Assembly (NCBI GenBank): GCA_007570785.1
Contig: ML660777.1
Location: 6,717,820 to 6,781,819, forward strand
DNA from: Antilocapra americana
Lineage: Eukaryota > Chordata > Mammalia > Artiodactyla > Antilocapridae
Length of the DNA stretch: 64,000 bases
Direction: 5' to 3'
In this document: positions 1 to 11,781 of the stretch, piece by piece
Layout: every line of letters starts with the position of its first letter
Numbering within the stretch: position 1 is the first letter of the stretch
Notes under the pieces: model-generated
What the model was told of the DNA's origin: nothing
The model's input: the letters and a program-made list of their open reading frames with translations, nothing else
The model's database searches: none
Program-made: the position numbers and the translations under genes

Positions 1-338
1 TGTATAGAACAGACTTGTGGACTTTGTGGATGAGGGTAAGGGTGGGAGGAGATGGGAGAAGGGCATTGAAGCATGTTAATTGTCATGTGTCTAATCAATC
101 GCCAGCCCAGGATTGATGCTCGGGACTGGTGCAGCGAGATTTCCCGGGGGGGAGGGAGGAGGGAGGGGGGACCCGGAGGGGAAGCATATGTAAACGCATG
201 GTGATGTCATGACAATGTATGGCAAAAACAATAATAAAAAAAATAAATAAATTAAAAAAATAAATAAATAAATAAAGCAGAAATAGATGTTTTTCTGGGA
301 AAAAATAAATAAATAAATAAATAAAGGGAAAAAAAAAA
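1..338 (+). mobile_element. L1 LINE 3' end with A-rich tail
   Basis: Matches the ruminant L1 3' UTR pattern (gatcgccag-type segment, caatgtatggcaaaaac, A-rich tail) also present at 22,740-23,050. A G-rich stretch lies at 140-180. The tail is made of AAAT units and contains a BovB-like segment at about 279-300. Confidence 0.85.
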
Positions 339-2325
339 GTTAGATTACTGAAACAGTCACTTTGACCATGTAATAATTAAGCTTCCCTTTTCAATTTGCT
401 ATGCTTTAATCCAAGACTATTAGCCATGTTGCCATTGGGGAAAATGCAATTTTAGCTGATGACATTATCTGATCATAAATTTATGTTTCAACACAAAGTA
501 AGTCATCTTAAAAAGGACATTCAGAACATGCTGTGGGTGGGGTGCCAGGATTTATGATATTCTATTTCCTCCTATTTTGTGGGTCACTAAAAATTCACAG
601 ATTCAACTGACATGTAAATTAGAAAGACTATTTTGAATTCAAACACAGTTGATCATTATATGAATAAAGTTTCTTAACCAAAAAAGCAATAGGTTTAATA
701 TAGTGCTTTATATTTACAAACCAAACTTTTGTTCAGTATTTTCATTATTTGTAGCATCTTTATAGCTATCAGCCTATATTTTTTCAAGTTATGTACATTT
801 TCTCCTAGTCTAGTTCCTAACTAAAAACTAAAGAGAAATTAAAGGCAACTGCACTTTTATATCAAAAACTCTCAATACATCAACAAATCTGCAACATTTA
901 TTTCTTTCTCCTTTGCCACTCTTTAGGAAATTTCTCCGTCATGCAAAGCTTTTACTGAAAAATGAGTATTTCTCAAGTCCCCTTGGACTTTTATAATTTG
1001 CAGTATTTTACGATCTGATTGAGTCATACTTCTGATCTTTATTGGGGCCGATTTGACTCTCAATTCTCCTAATCTCTGATTCCACCTTTCTGCCTTGCTC
1101 TAGCCGCTTTACCTGCAACTATTTGAAGTTGAAGTAGAATCAATTCATTTCCTAATAGCTCCATCATTTAAAGAGCTCTTCAAATATCCTAATAGACATC
1201 AATATGTTTTATTGCAAGGACAACTTGAAAACTACAATTCTAGACTCTTATTGTCAATCATAATGTTAGATATGTTCAAAAGTAGCATATGTGTGTCTGT
1301 GTGTCCTCTCTATCACCTTTCAATTTTAAATCTTAGCTACCAACTATTGCCTAAAATAGAATGGAAACAGAGCCTTTAATCTGTAGTTTTAAGGCACCTA
1401 GTTACTTCAGCAAAAGTTTCTGGAGGAGACAGTACCTAGAAGTATCAATCATCTAAATAAAATACCATTTAACTAGTTAATGGTAAAATTTTCTAGACTG
1501 TCTAGCTTTGGAAATTTCCTTCCTGTGAGAATCCTTTAAATAATATTCCACACTATTTTCTTTAAAATGTGTCCATAACTAAATACCAATTTATACGCAT
1601 CTAAAGGATAAATCATGTTATATCTTTTCTTTTGAGATTGGATATTTTGTATGTACTGTAGACATGACCTAAGATAGTTCCATGTGATATATACTAAAAT
1701 ACACATACAACATTCAGACTGTAATCATAAAGCATTTCAAATACTCTTTTACTACTAAGTTATAGTATAAAGAAAAACTGATTATCACATTGTTAGATGG
1801 TTTTTTCTCAAGTATATATTTCTTTCACTTGAGCTCATGTGATATTTTTCTTATCACTAATACTTTGGAAACAAAACAATCAATGACTCCATCTAGAAAA
1901 GACTTTTTATTCTCTTTACACAGAGTAATAAACTCAAAATAATAAATCATGTATCAGCATGTAAGCTAGATCTTTCTGATTTCCCTATGAATGCCCTTTC
2001 AAGTCTTCCAACTAAAAAAAAAAAAAAAAACCTAGTAGGAACTGTAGCTATTTGTTCAACGAAGATATCTTTCATACATTTCATTTAGTATTTAGATAAA
2101 CTGCAGAAACAGGAATCAGTGCGGTAAATTTTAAGTACTGGTCAAGTACCATACAAAAAACTATGGGGTAATATAAATCTTAATGTTTCATTCCAGGAGA
2201 ATGTAAATTAAGAACTTCCCCATTTTGTTTTCTTTTGCCAGATAATTCACACAAAAAGTCTTAAATTTTTGTACCTTATTAAAATAAATAGTGAACTACA
2301 AATTTTCACGTCTCTGGATCTGGCG
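339..2325. other. AT-rich intronic DNA, no gene
   Basis: No repeat or gene recognised apart from a 17-A run at 2,014-2,030. Confidence 0.6.
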
Positions 2326-2337
2326 AATCTAAAAGTT

Positions 2338-2545
2338 TGTTGTTTAGTCACTAAGTCACATCTGACTCTTTTGCAACTCATGGACTGTAGCCTGCCAGGA
2401 TTCTCTGTCATGGGATTTCCCAAGAAAGAATATTGGAATGGGTTGCATTTTCTTCTCCAGGGGATCTTCTCAACCCAGGTATCAAACCCATGACTCCTGT
2501 TTGGCAGGAGGAAGATTCTTTACCACTGAGACACCAGGGAAGCCC
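2338..2545 (-). mobile_element. Bov-tA SINE with perfect 12-bp target duplication
   Basis: Complete antisense copy of the tRNA-Glu-derived ruminant SINE, ending in the tRNA-like head (ccaccagggaagcc type). It is flanked by aatctaaaagtt at 2,326-2,337 and 2,546-2,557. Confidence 0.92.
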
Positions 2546-2557
2546 AATCTAAAAGTT

Positions 2558-3027
2558 ATGGATAATTAAATATTATGATGCTTGGAAACTAAACATGTTT
2601 TTCCAAACCAGATAACTTTCCTTCTCTTCTTCAATGGTAATTAAAATATTAAGACTAATTTCATATTCAAGTTTTAAAATCCATAATTTAATACTTATAC
2701 TTTATAGATTTTTAATGACTAAAATCTATAAAATGTTTATCTAAAAATTTTATCTTTTTATCTTTCATAGTACAATTTCACTAAACTAGATCATTAGTGA
2801 GAAATCATAATTTAAAATAAACAGCAAATAAAATCTTATTCAAAGACACTGGCTGTACCTCCTTATTTTTATTAAGTGATAAATATAATTTGTTTTCGGA
2901 ATGTTGTCTAAAGTAGGATTTAATATTTATTTGCTTAAAGATGGTTCACTAATCTAGATACTGCATTTTTTAAAGATACTATGTTATTTTCTTACTTCCA
3001 AATACTGTATTTACTCAAACAACCATG
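2558..3027. other. AT-rich DNA, nothing recognised
   Basis: Only AT-rich sequence between two SINE insertions. Confidence 0.6.
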
Positions 3028-3035
3028 TAAGTTCT

Positions 3036-3121
3036 GAAAAATTTCACAGACAGAGGAGTCCGGTTGGCTGCAGTCCACGGGGGCACAAAGAGTCAGACAT
3101 GACTTAGAAACTAAACAACAA
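3036..3121 (+). mobile_element. 5'-truncated BovA-type SINE tail
   Basis: Carries the cacaaagagtcagacatgac 3' segment shared by Bov-tA and BovB and ends in an aacaacaa tail. Flanked by taagttct at 3,028-3,035 and 3,122-3,129, so it is a separate insertion. Confidence 0.8.
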
Positions 3122-3129
3122 TAAGTTCT

Positions 3130-4697
3130 TCATGACTATGAATAATACACAGATGCTTAAAATTATTAGATAAAAATACAGAAAAAGCAGGATATTAACT
3201 TTATATACAGTAATGGCAAAAATGTATCTCATTTTCACAGAAAATACAGAGAATACATTTATAGACAAGCATTTTTTAATCCGTTAATATTAATATCAAC
3301 AATCCATTCATGTATATCTGGGAACCATGTTTGGGTACATGTACAAGTTATATAGCATATGAGTAAATCAGAAGTCAGAATTTCATCTGTATTTGTAGGA
3401 GAAATTTCACTTGTCTAAATATATTTGTAAATAAATAAAACTGAATTTTTTCCATAAATAGCTAAATATACATTTACTCTCAGGAAAATGACAATTTATG
3501 ACAGATGACTATGAATGAAACTGATTTTATTCATTTATCTATCATGTGATTAATTTTGTTAAGGAATTTGGGTAACTTTTAAATTGTTTATAAGGTTGGC
3601 AAACTTAAAATAAAAACTGAGAACAATGGAAACAATTTTACTAGCAGGTCTGTGGTTTATTAATTTTGACCTTGGTTAAAAAAAAACTGAAATAGTTAAT
3701 AATGAAAATTTCTTTATGCTTTATTTAGTTGGTAAAGCTTTAATACGAACACTCAAAAAATTGAGTTTTATAATAAATATTTTTAAATTAATGGTAGAGA
3801 TCATTTCTCCTGAAATTATTTTTAAAAGACTATACTGTGTGCCATGGACAATAAAAATTGTTCAATTTCCCCTTGTTTATTCAGAACATTATAATTTACC
3901 ATTTTAAATAATGATCACTGTACTGTAGCATAAATAAGGATTAGGAAAGCAGTATAGAATTGGGTCTCCTCTGGAATTTGATTTTTGGAATAAATCCCTG
4001 AGATAAACTTAGCTTCCTAATGTTCTTCCTTTCAACAATTTTCTCTTTGCCTCTGGAGAATTTTTTTCCACTCAGTTATACTCTGTCTCTCTACACTTGT
4101 TACATTTCTCCCAAACTCCTACTACCAGCTTGCCTTCCACTTTAGTTTATTCCCTCTTTGCACAAAGGTTTTTATGGCATCATGCCCTGATGACAAGCTA
4201 AGTTGCCAAATGCTAAAACTATGGGCCTCTTAAGCAGTGAACCGACCAAAAAAGTGTTTTCTAGAATTAACCCTAAATGGCAAGCTTTCCAGGGATGGGA
4301 TCTGATTCAGATCACACTTTTGATATTCATTTAATTTAATGAAGTTTTGGTGATAAAGTATCTTTTTTTAAAAAAAGTGGTTTTCATTGGTTAAATGCTC
4401 ACAGAATTACAGAACTCTAATTGGAACAGAATTACAGAGTGTAAAGTCCACTGTTTCATTTTCTAACCTAGAAGGAGGTTAAGAGAGGAGGCGAGGAAGA
4501 AGAGGCACACACAAAGTGTCCAAGACCACAGAGTTTTACTCAACAGCTTAACTGTGATTATAATTTTGCTCTTCATCCACATTTCCAAGCAAGGGATAAA
4601 CCAAGATCTTGATTTTTTTCCTTAAAAAAAGTGTTCATTAAGTTCTTACACTATGCTAGGCAGCCCAAGTAAAGCAGACGCTATTAATAACACTGTT
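3130..4697. other. AT-rich intronic DNA, no gene
   Basis: A 13-bp direct repeat (acagaattacaga at 4,401-4,413 and 4,426-4,438) is the only local structure noted. Confidence 0.5.
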
Positions 4698-4845
4698 GAC
4701 ACAGGGAACTATATTCTCTATCCAGTGATAAACCACAGTGGGAAAGAATGTGAGAAAGAATATATACATACATAACTGAATCAGTGTGCTGTACAGCAAA
4801 AATTAACACAACATTATAAATCAAATATACCTCAATAAAACAAAT
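4698..4845 (+). mobile_element. Older cetartiodactyl L1 3' tail
   Basis: Shows the sequence around gtgctgtacagcaaaaatta and the terminal caataaaa typical of cetartiodactyl L1 3' ends. Confidence 0.7.
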
Positions 4846-4979
4846 TTTATTTGATTCTTAATAATGAGTAAGGATATATTCTTTTGACTGTTTTCATATA
4901 TCCAAGGTTTTGTTTTACATGATATACATGCGAGCAGTTATGATTATACACTCTAATCTTATTTAACTATAAATGCATT

Positions 4980-5173
4980 CATGCTCAGTCATATCTGACT
5001 CTTTTTGACCCTATGGACTGCAACCCACCCAGTTCCTCTGTCCATGGGATTTTCCAGGCAAGAATACTGGAGTGGGTTGCCATTTCCTCCTCCAGGGGAT
5101 CTTCCAGTCCAGAGATCAAACTGTCTTCTGCAGTGCAGACAGATTCTTTATTGTTGAAGTCATCCTAGAGGCC
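4980..5173 (-). mobile_element. Bov-tA SINE
   Basis: Antisense copy with the core caagaatactggagtgggtt; the tRNA-like end is diverged. Confidence 0.85.
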
Positions 5174-5243
5174 CACTGTATCTCTAAGAGTACTTCTAAA
5201 TTCTTACAAGTGACCTTACTATCATTATAACCTCCAATAGTTA

Positions 5244-5315
5244 ACAGAGGAGCCTGGTGGGCTACAGTCCATGGGGTCACAAAGAGTCAGACACAACTGA
5301 GCACACACAAACACA
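5244..5315 (+). mobile_element. BovA-type SINE tail fragment
   Basis: Short sense fragment cagaggagcctggtgggcta through the cacaaagagtcagacac segment. Confidence 0.75.
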
Positions 5316-6475
5316 GTGAGTTGAATGCACACATTGGGAACTGAATAAATACAGGGCTATTCACAAACAGGGAGACTTGTAACAGTAGATAATCAATCAA
5401 TATTTGGCAATATACAAATTGCCACAGATGAACATTTACTCTCAGGAATACATCTGCATTTCATACTGTCTTCCTTGCAAAATAACTTGCAGCAAATGTT
5501 GGAACGTGAGCATAACTACACTTAACTCCCACTTCTAATGTTTCTCTTTTGACAAATGTGTAGTTATTTACAGGAAAGACCACCTGGACCCACTGCACAT
5601 ATAAGCTACTGTTAATATACATTATTTATGGTTAACAAGATGTTAACTTTATTAAACAAGACTGCCTCAGCACTGCCTAACTCTGTACCTAATACTTGTC
5701 TGTAGGTCCGGAGCCAGAATTTCCAATGCTAACCACATCTGCAAAACACATGCATAAATAAAAATGCAACACAAAAGGGAATGCTTACCTTATTATGCTA
5801 AAAAGTAATACATGAGAATAAGAGCATAAAAAAGAAAAAAACACCTTGTTTCTAAAGTTTCAGTGGTGTAAGGCAATCCAGAACAATTATTTGGCATTAA
5901 ATCTAGAGGGCTGTAATGAAAAGATTAAGTGGCTAATTTCATAGTGGTTTTTATTTTGTACTTCTAGTAAGGTACACAATAATCCTTAAAGTCAAAACAT
6001 CCCAGGAGCATGGACAGTCTTGAAGAAGGCCTGTTTGTGATTGCCAAGTGTGACAGAGCACTGCACGAACTTAGCTATTGATATCACAAAAGGTTTCTGT
6101 TTTGGAACAAAAGACAAAGTCAGTAAGGACATGGAATGACAAGACTGGGTACTGAAGCAAAGAAGAAAAGGAAAAGAACAGCCAAAGTTGGTCTTGGTAC
6201 ACGTTCTCGGCACTGAGCAGGGAAAGAAGAGATTCTAATTTTAGTGTGGTTCTAGAAAGCTCTGAGATTAGCCCTCATATAATAGTGCTTGATTGATAGT
6301 TCCTAAATAAAATTCTTCGTTTCAGTGCCTCATGCCAATTTTTACTCTCTGCAGGTATCCAGCTTCTTTGAAAGCATTCACATTGTTGTTATAACACCAA
6401 TGCCACAGGGCACTTTACAGTCTAGAAGGGATTCTCTATCTGGCTGGTCCTTGCATAAGCTTCAAGTGGTCTATT
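5316..6475. other. Unassigned intronic DNA
   Basis: No repeat family recognised. The open frame at 5,992-6,213 (minus) has no familiar domain. Confidence 0.5.
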
Positions 6476-6485
6476 AACCTCCAGT

Positions 6486-8728
6486 TCAGTTCAGTTCACT
6501 TCAGTCGTTCAGCTGTGTCTGACTGTTTGCGACCCCATGAACCACAGCAGGCCAGGCCTCCCTGTCGATCACCAACTCCCGGAGTCCACCCAAACACATG
6601 TCCATCGAGTCGGTGATGCCATCCAGCCATCTCATCCTTTGTCGTCCCCTTCTTCTCCTGCCCCCAATCCTTCCCAGCATCAGGGTCTTTTCCAGTGAGT
6701 CACTTCTTCGCATGAAGTGGTCAAAGTATCGGAATTTCAGCTTCAACATCAGTCCTCCCAATGACTACCCAGGACTGATCTCCTTTAGGATGGACTGATT
6801 GGATCTCCTTGCAGTCCAAGGGACTCTCAAGAGTCTTCTCCAACACCACAGTTCAAAAGCATCAATTCTTCGGCGCTCAGCCTTTTTCACTGTCCAACTC
6901 TCATATCCATACATGACTACTAGAAAAACCGTAGCCTTGACTAGATGGGCCTTTGTTGGCAGTGTAATGTCTCTGCTTTTCAATATGCTATCCAGGTTGG
7001 CCATAACTTTCCTTCCAAGGAGTAGGCGCCTTTTGATTTCATGGCTGCAGTCACCATCTGAAGTGATTTTTGAGCCTTAAAAAATAATGTCTGACACTTT
7101 TTCCACTGTTTCCCCATCTATTTCCCATGAAGTGATGGGAGCAGATGCCATGATCTTAGTTTCCTTAATGTTGAGCCTTAAGCCAAATTTTTCACTCTCC
7201 TCTTTGAATTTCAGCAAGAGGCTTTTTAGTTCCTCTTCACTTTCTGCCATAAGGATGGTGTCATCTGCATATCTGGGGTTATTGACATTTCTCCCAGCAA
7301 CCTTGATTCCAGCTTGCGCTTCTTCCAGCCCAGCGTTTCTCATGATGTACTTTGCATAGAGTGTAAATAAGCAGGGTGCCAATATACTGCCTTGACATAC
7401 TCCTTTTCCTGTTTGGAACCAGTCTGTTGTTCCATGTCCATTTCTAACTGTTGCTTCCTGACCTGCATACAGGTTTCTCAAGAGATAGGTCAGATGGTCT
7501 GCTATTCCCATCTCTTTAAGAATTTTCCACAGTTTATTGTGATCCACAAAGTCAAAGGCTTTGGCATAGTCATTAAGCAGAAGTAGATGTTTTTCTGGAA
7601 CTCTCTTGCTTTTTCGATAATCCAACAAATGTTGGCAATTTGATCTCTGGTTCCTCTGCCTTTTCTAAAACTAGCATGAATATCTGGAAGTTCATGGTTC
7701 ATGTATTGCTGATGGCTTGGAGAATTTTGAGCATTACTTTACTAGCATGTGAAATGAGTGCAATTGTGCAGTAGTTTGAACATTCTTTGGCATTGCCTTC
7801 CTTTGGGAAAGGAATGTAAACTGACCTTTTCCAGTCCTGTGGCCACTGCTGAGTTTTCCAAATTTGCTGGCATATTGAGTGCAGCACTTTCATGGCATCA
7901 TCTTTTAGGATTTGAAATAGCACTTTTACGGCATCATCATCACCTCCACTAGCTTTGTTTGTAGTGATGCTTTCTAAGGCCCACTTGACTTCACCTTCCA
8001 GGATGTCTGGCTCTAGTTGAGTGTGAGTGATCACACCATCATGATTATCTGAGTCGTGAAGATCTTTTTTGTACATTCTTTTGTACATTCTGTGTATTCT
8101 TGCCACCTCTTCTTAATATCTTCTGCTTCTGTTAGGTCCATCCCATTTCTGTCCTTTATCGAGCCCATCTTTGCATGAAATGTTCCCTTGCTATCTCTAA
8201 TTTTCTTGAAGAGATCTCTAGTCTTTCCCATTCTGTTGTTTTCCTCTATTTCTTTGCATTGATTGCTAAAGAAGGCTTTCTTATCTCTCCTTGCTATTCT
8301 TTGGAATTATGCATTCAGATGTGAATATCTTTTCTTTTTCCTTTGCTTTTGGCTTCTCTTCTTTTCACAGCTATTTGTAAGGCCTCCTCAGACAGCCATT
8401 TTGCTTGTTTGCATTTCTGTTCCATGGGAATGGTCTTGATCCCTGTCTCCTGTACAATGTCACAAACCTCCGTCCATAGTTCATCAGGCACTCTATCAGA
8501 TCTAGTCCCATAAATATATTTCCCACTTCCACTGTATAATCATAAGCTTTTTTACTTAGGTCATACCTGAATGGTCTAGTGGTTTTCCCTACTTTCTTCA
8601 ATTTAAGTCTGAATTTGGCAATAAGGAGTTCATGATCCAAGCCACAGTCAGCTCCCAGTCTTATTTTTGTGGACTGTATAGAGCTTCTCCATCTTTGGCT
8701 GCAAAGAATATAATCAATCTGATTTATC
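6486..8728 (-). mobile_element. BovB (RTE-type) LINE, 5'-truncated, with target duplication
   Basis: A 2,243-bp antisense copy that begins with the BovB 3' end (ttcagttcagtt) and extends into the endonuclease coding region. The 10-bp duplication aacctccagt at 6,476-6,485 and 8,729-8,738 fixes both ends. Full-length BovB is about 3.2 kb, so the 5' third is missing. A 13-bp tandem duplication (ttgtacattcttttgtacattc region, about 8,070-8,093) and several frameshifts make it non-functional. Confidence 0.95.
6501..8728 (-). pseudogene. BovB endonuclease/reverse-transcriptase ORF, broken
   Basis: Read leftward, the fragments run in BovB order. 8,371-8,728 is the C-terminal part of the apurinic-like endonuclease (NQIDYIL, then DHELL). 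7,699-8,231 is the linker and N-terminal reverse transcriptase (MGKTRDLFKK, SNYCTIALIS). 7,077-7,702 is the catalytic core, with YAKAFDFVDH (motif A) and YADD (motif C). 6,501-7,004 is the C-terminal region ending near the consensus stop. Frame changes separate the pieces, and the YADD box is intact although the protein is not. The first 13 residues of the open frame ending at 8,766 are flanking DNA and target duplication, not element. Confidence 0.9.
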
Positions 8729-8738
8729 AACCTCCAGT

Positions 8739-9524
8739 AAGTGATGTGAAAATGTGTACATGACAAGTGGTTAGACTCTCAATAGGGTTCCTGACTCAAA
8801 AATGTGAAGAACACTATTAACAAATACAAATGTTTAATATCCAAGGTTTATACGATAGCTAAGACACACTACAAATTAACAACTGTTCTGAATGTGAACA
8901 TTTCAGTATACAGAGGTAAAATTCTTGCATTAATTTATAGAGTCGATACAACATCAATTAAATCCAATGGGATGTGGATTGTGTTTGTGTCTATAGAGGT
9001 GTGGGCTAAGGGGATTTGAAAAATTTCTAAACCTCTTAGCTATTGAGAGATAAGTCTATTTTTATTTGGGGTGCTTCCAAGCTTGTGCACGTATGGAGCT
9101 GAATGGATGAATAGGTAGATGATAGGTGTTATTATAATTTAAATGGTTCAATTACACACCAGATGAAATTAAGGATTATATTTAACTTCTTCAAGATTAT
9201 TTTAAGGATTATAGTGTAAAAATCTAATGAGGCTAGTTATAACTGTTTATGAAATGCTAATTGCCTTGAGAACTCTGCATTAAAATGATATCAAAGAAAA
9301 TTAATTTAGATATTTTAAAGTTTTAAAGCTAAGATGAATCTGATGATATATCAATGCAAAGCTTTTAACCATTATTTAAAGCATTTAAGTTTTTAAATTT
9401 ATGGAATATGATAAATAGTCTCATTTAGAATCTTCATTAAGAATTAAATTATTGAACTACAACCAAAGAAAATTAATTTTTCTCAACATAGTTTAAGACA
9501 CAGCCTTAATATTATTAAATTGTC
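8739..9524. other. AT-rich intronic DNA
   Basis: Nothing recognised between the BovB copy and the hairpin. Confidence 0.55.
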
Positions 9525-9613
9525 ATTCTGACAATGAATTTTTTATGCCCTGTATTTCTTTCATTTCAACATAATGTCAAAGATACAGGGCATAAGAAGT
9601 TCATCGTCATAAT
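9525..9613. other. Long imperfect inverted repeat (hairpin, unknown class)
   Basis: Arms 9,525-9,555 and 9,583-9,613 pair over about 31 positions with a few mismatches and G-U pairs, and a perfect 12-bp inner stem (tatgccctgtat / atacagggcata). The loop is 27 nt. The size resembles a miRNA precursor or a small palindromic transposon, but I recognise neither family. Confidence 0.6.
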
Positions 9614-10215
9614 ATTTTCAACATAAAAAATATATTTAAATTCAATGTCAGACAAGTATTATCAGCTATTAACTATTCACTAACAATATTCTTTTCACAT
9701 AAGTCCATAAGGATCCCTCTTGAGATGCTCTGGAAAGTGGTAGAAAGCCACATCCCTCAGGTAGGCAGGTACCTACTAATGCATGGGAGGGTGGAGTCAA
9801 GCTGAGCATGTGCAATTTTGCCTTCCACAGATTACCAATCATTTAAATCCAGGAATAAAGTCAATTTGGAGCTCCCTTCACAGGGAGGAGCCATCAAAAG
9901 AAAAAGATCTTTCTCCCCAACATACACTGTTGCCATTCTTCTGGGTTGATGTGTTTTCATTGCTTGAGTCATATTGCAACAACCAGAATTTATATAAGAT
10001 TAAAACAGAACCACAGTCTATTTTGCTTTAATTATAACTTCCAAAGACCTGTGCAAAATTCTTAAACTCTGATGCCATTTCAATATATCCAATCGATGGA
10101 TATTTTATTCACCTTAAAAGCTGCAGGGTCTTTTTGGTTACACAGTAGTGAACTCACAAAGAATACAATGGTCTCTGAAATTTATTCAAAAAGAAAAAAA
10201 AAAAAGTCCCTACAG
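9614..10215. other. Intronic DNA, no repeat recognised
   Basis: Unique-looking sequence with an A-rich run at 10,189-10,205 just before the CTCF motif. Confidence 0.5.
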
Positions 10216-10232
10216 AGGCACCCCCTGGTGGA
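10216..10232 (-). promoter_or_regulatory. Near-consensus CTCF-binding motif
   Basis: The minus strand reads TCCACCAGGGGGTGCCT, which differs from the classic CTCF core CCACCAGGGGGCGC at one position, C to T. It lies in intron 2 just before a MIR, outside any SINE I recognise. Orientation is minus, the same as the gene. Confidence 0.6.
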
Positions 10233-10354
10233 AGGGATATGACACTTTTGGAAGCAGCCTACCCAGCTGGTCCTGAACCCCTCTGCGCTTCAGCTCTCTC
10301 ACTCACTCACCCTGACACTGGTCTCCAATGTCTCTATATTCTAAGAAGCACAGC

Positions 10355-10545
10355 ATAACTCAGTGATGGAGGGTATTGGATATGAAGCCACACTGTCTGA
10401 GGGTGGTTTCTCGGCTAGCTCTTCTATCCATCTGAGCTTGGACAGTTGTAAGATGTCTCACAAATTCAGTTTTGCTCATCCATAGAACAACAATAATACC
10501 ACCCCTCTGAAGAGATTGTCATAAAAGATGATAATATAAATGCCT
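10355..10545 (+). mobile_element. MIR SINE
   Basis: Diverged mammal-wide MIR in sense: cacactgtctgag ... tctgagcttggacagttgta ... ttgctcatcc ... ataataccaccc, in consensus order. Confidence 0.75.
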
Positions 10546-10579
10546 ATATATATATATATAGGCACACACATATATATAA
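10545..10579. repeat. (TA)n/(CA)n simple repeat
   Basis: Alternating TA interrupted by a short CA block. Confidence 0.9.
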
Positions 10580-11498
10580 ATCATGTCCAGGACAGTAACT
10601 TAGAACGTGCCTCAATATGCATGTCGTGACTATTACATTGTTACTAGTAGAATAGTGTATTTGATTACCAGTAACATATACTATAGCTGCTATGATATAA
10701 TAGGTGAACTATTTGAACCCAAAACTGAAGTTTCAGTTAAGTTTAGTTGTTTTTCCTATCATATAAGACAGCAAAATATAAAACAGCGAACCTTTAAGTT
10801 GTCCCCAACTACAGTCTTATCTGTAAGTATAATAAAACTAGTTATGAGGAGGAATTTGCACTTCTGAACTATTCTTTAGAGCAAAGTCAGTCTTACAGCA
10901 AAGCTATAACATGCACATTATTTCAGAGAACTAGCTAGGTGTTTTGTGCCAGTACGTCCCAATCATCTACTCCCTCCTCAAAAAGGAAAATAGGAGCAAC
11001 GCTGTTCTCCAATGGAGCTTGATTCAAATCTATAAATTCAGTCTTCCCTGAAGTCCTTCTCCTGAGAGAAGTCTGAGCAGCAGTGCAGGGAAAGGCAGAG
11101 AGAGGCCTTGCTATCACCCAGAAAGGAGGGAAAAAGCATCATGAAAAGTCGCTCTGAGTAACAAACACAACTGTGACTAATGTATTATTTGGCTGCTTTT
11201 TGTTCCTTCACATTTACAAAACTATGTGGTCACTCCAGTTCCCGAGCTCTTGAAGGGTGGTTAGAATCCTCCAAGGAAATTTCCAACTTGGGTCTGTCTT
11301 GACTTCCCACCTTTGTGGTCTCTGAGAGTATCACATGGTCTTGAGGTTGTGTTCTTCCTCAGCCTCCAAGAAATACTCAGGTTTTCTCCTTATTCATTAA
11401 GTTTGCTTTCATCACTACCTTCTCTGATTATTTTCCCTTCTCTTTCCATACATTTTTCTCAGTTCAAAGGTTTCTTTTCTTTTCCCCTGATAGTATAA
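10580..11498. other. Intronic DNA, no gene
   Basis: No repeat recognised; short open frames here lack any familiar motif. Confidence 0.5.
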
Positions 11499-11781
11499 GT
11501 CATGTCCAACTCTTTGAGAACCCATAGACCATATATTCCATAGAATTTTCCAAGCCAGAATACTGGAGTGAGTAGCTTTTCCCTTTTCCAGAGGATAGTC
11601 CCAACCTAGGGATTGAACCCAGGTGACTCCTGCAGGGCAGGTGGATTCTTTACCAGCTGAGCCACAAGGAGCCAAGAATACTTGAGAGGGTAGCCTATCC
11701 CTTCTCCAGAGGATCCTAATGAGCAAGGAATTGAACCAGGGTCTCCTGCATCGCAGGCAGATTCTTTACCAACTGAACTAC
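11499..11781 (-). mobile_element. Bov-tA dimer abutting a BovB 5' end
   Basis: Two tRNA-like heads in antisense (agctgagccacaagg at about 11,660 and aactgaactacag at about 11,775), separated by one SINE unit. The second head touches the first BovB base. Confidence 0.8.

Noticed and set aside
2338..2545. tRNA-like sequence in this and the other Bov-tA and CHR-2 heads
   Set aside because: These are SINE heads derived from tRNA, diverged and joined to SINE bodies, not tRNA genes.
7087..7586. Plus-strand ORFs inside the BovB copy
   Set aside because: Antisense shadows of the BovB reverse-transcriptase frame.
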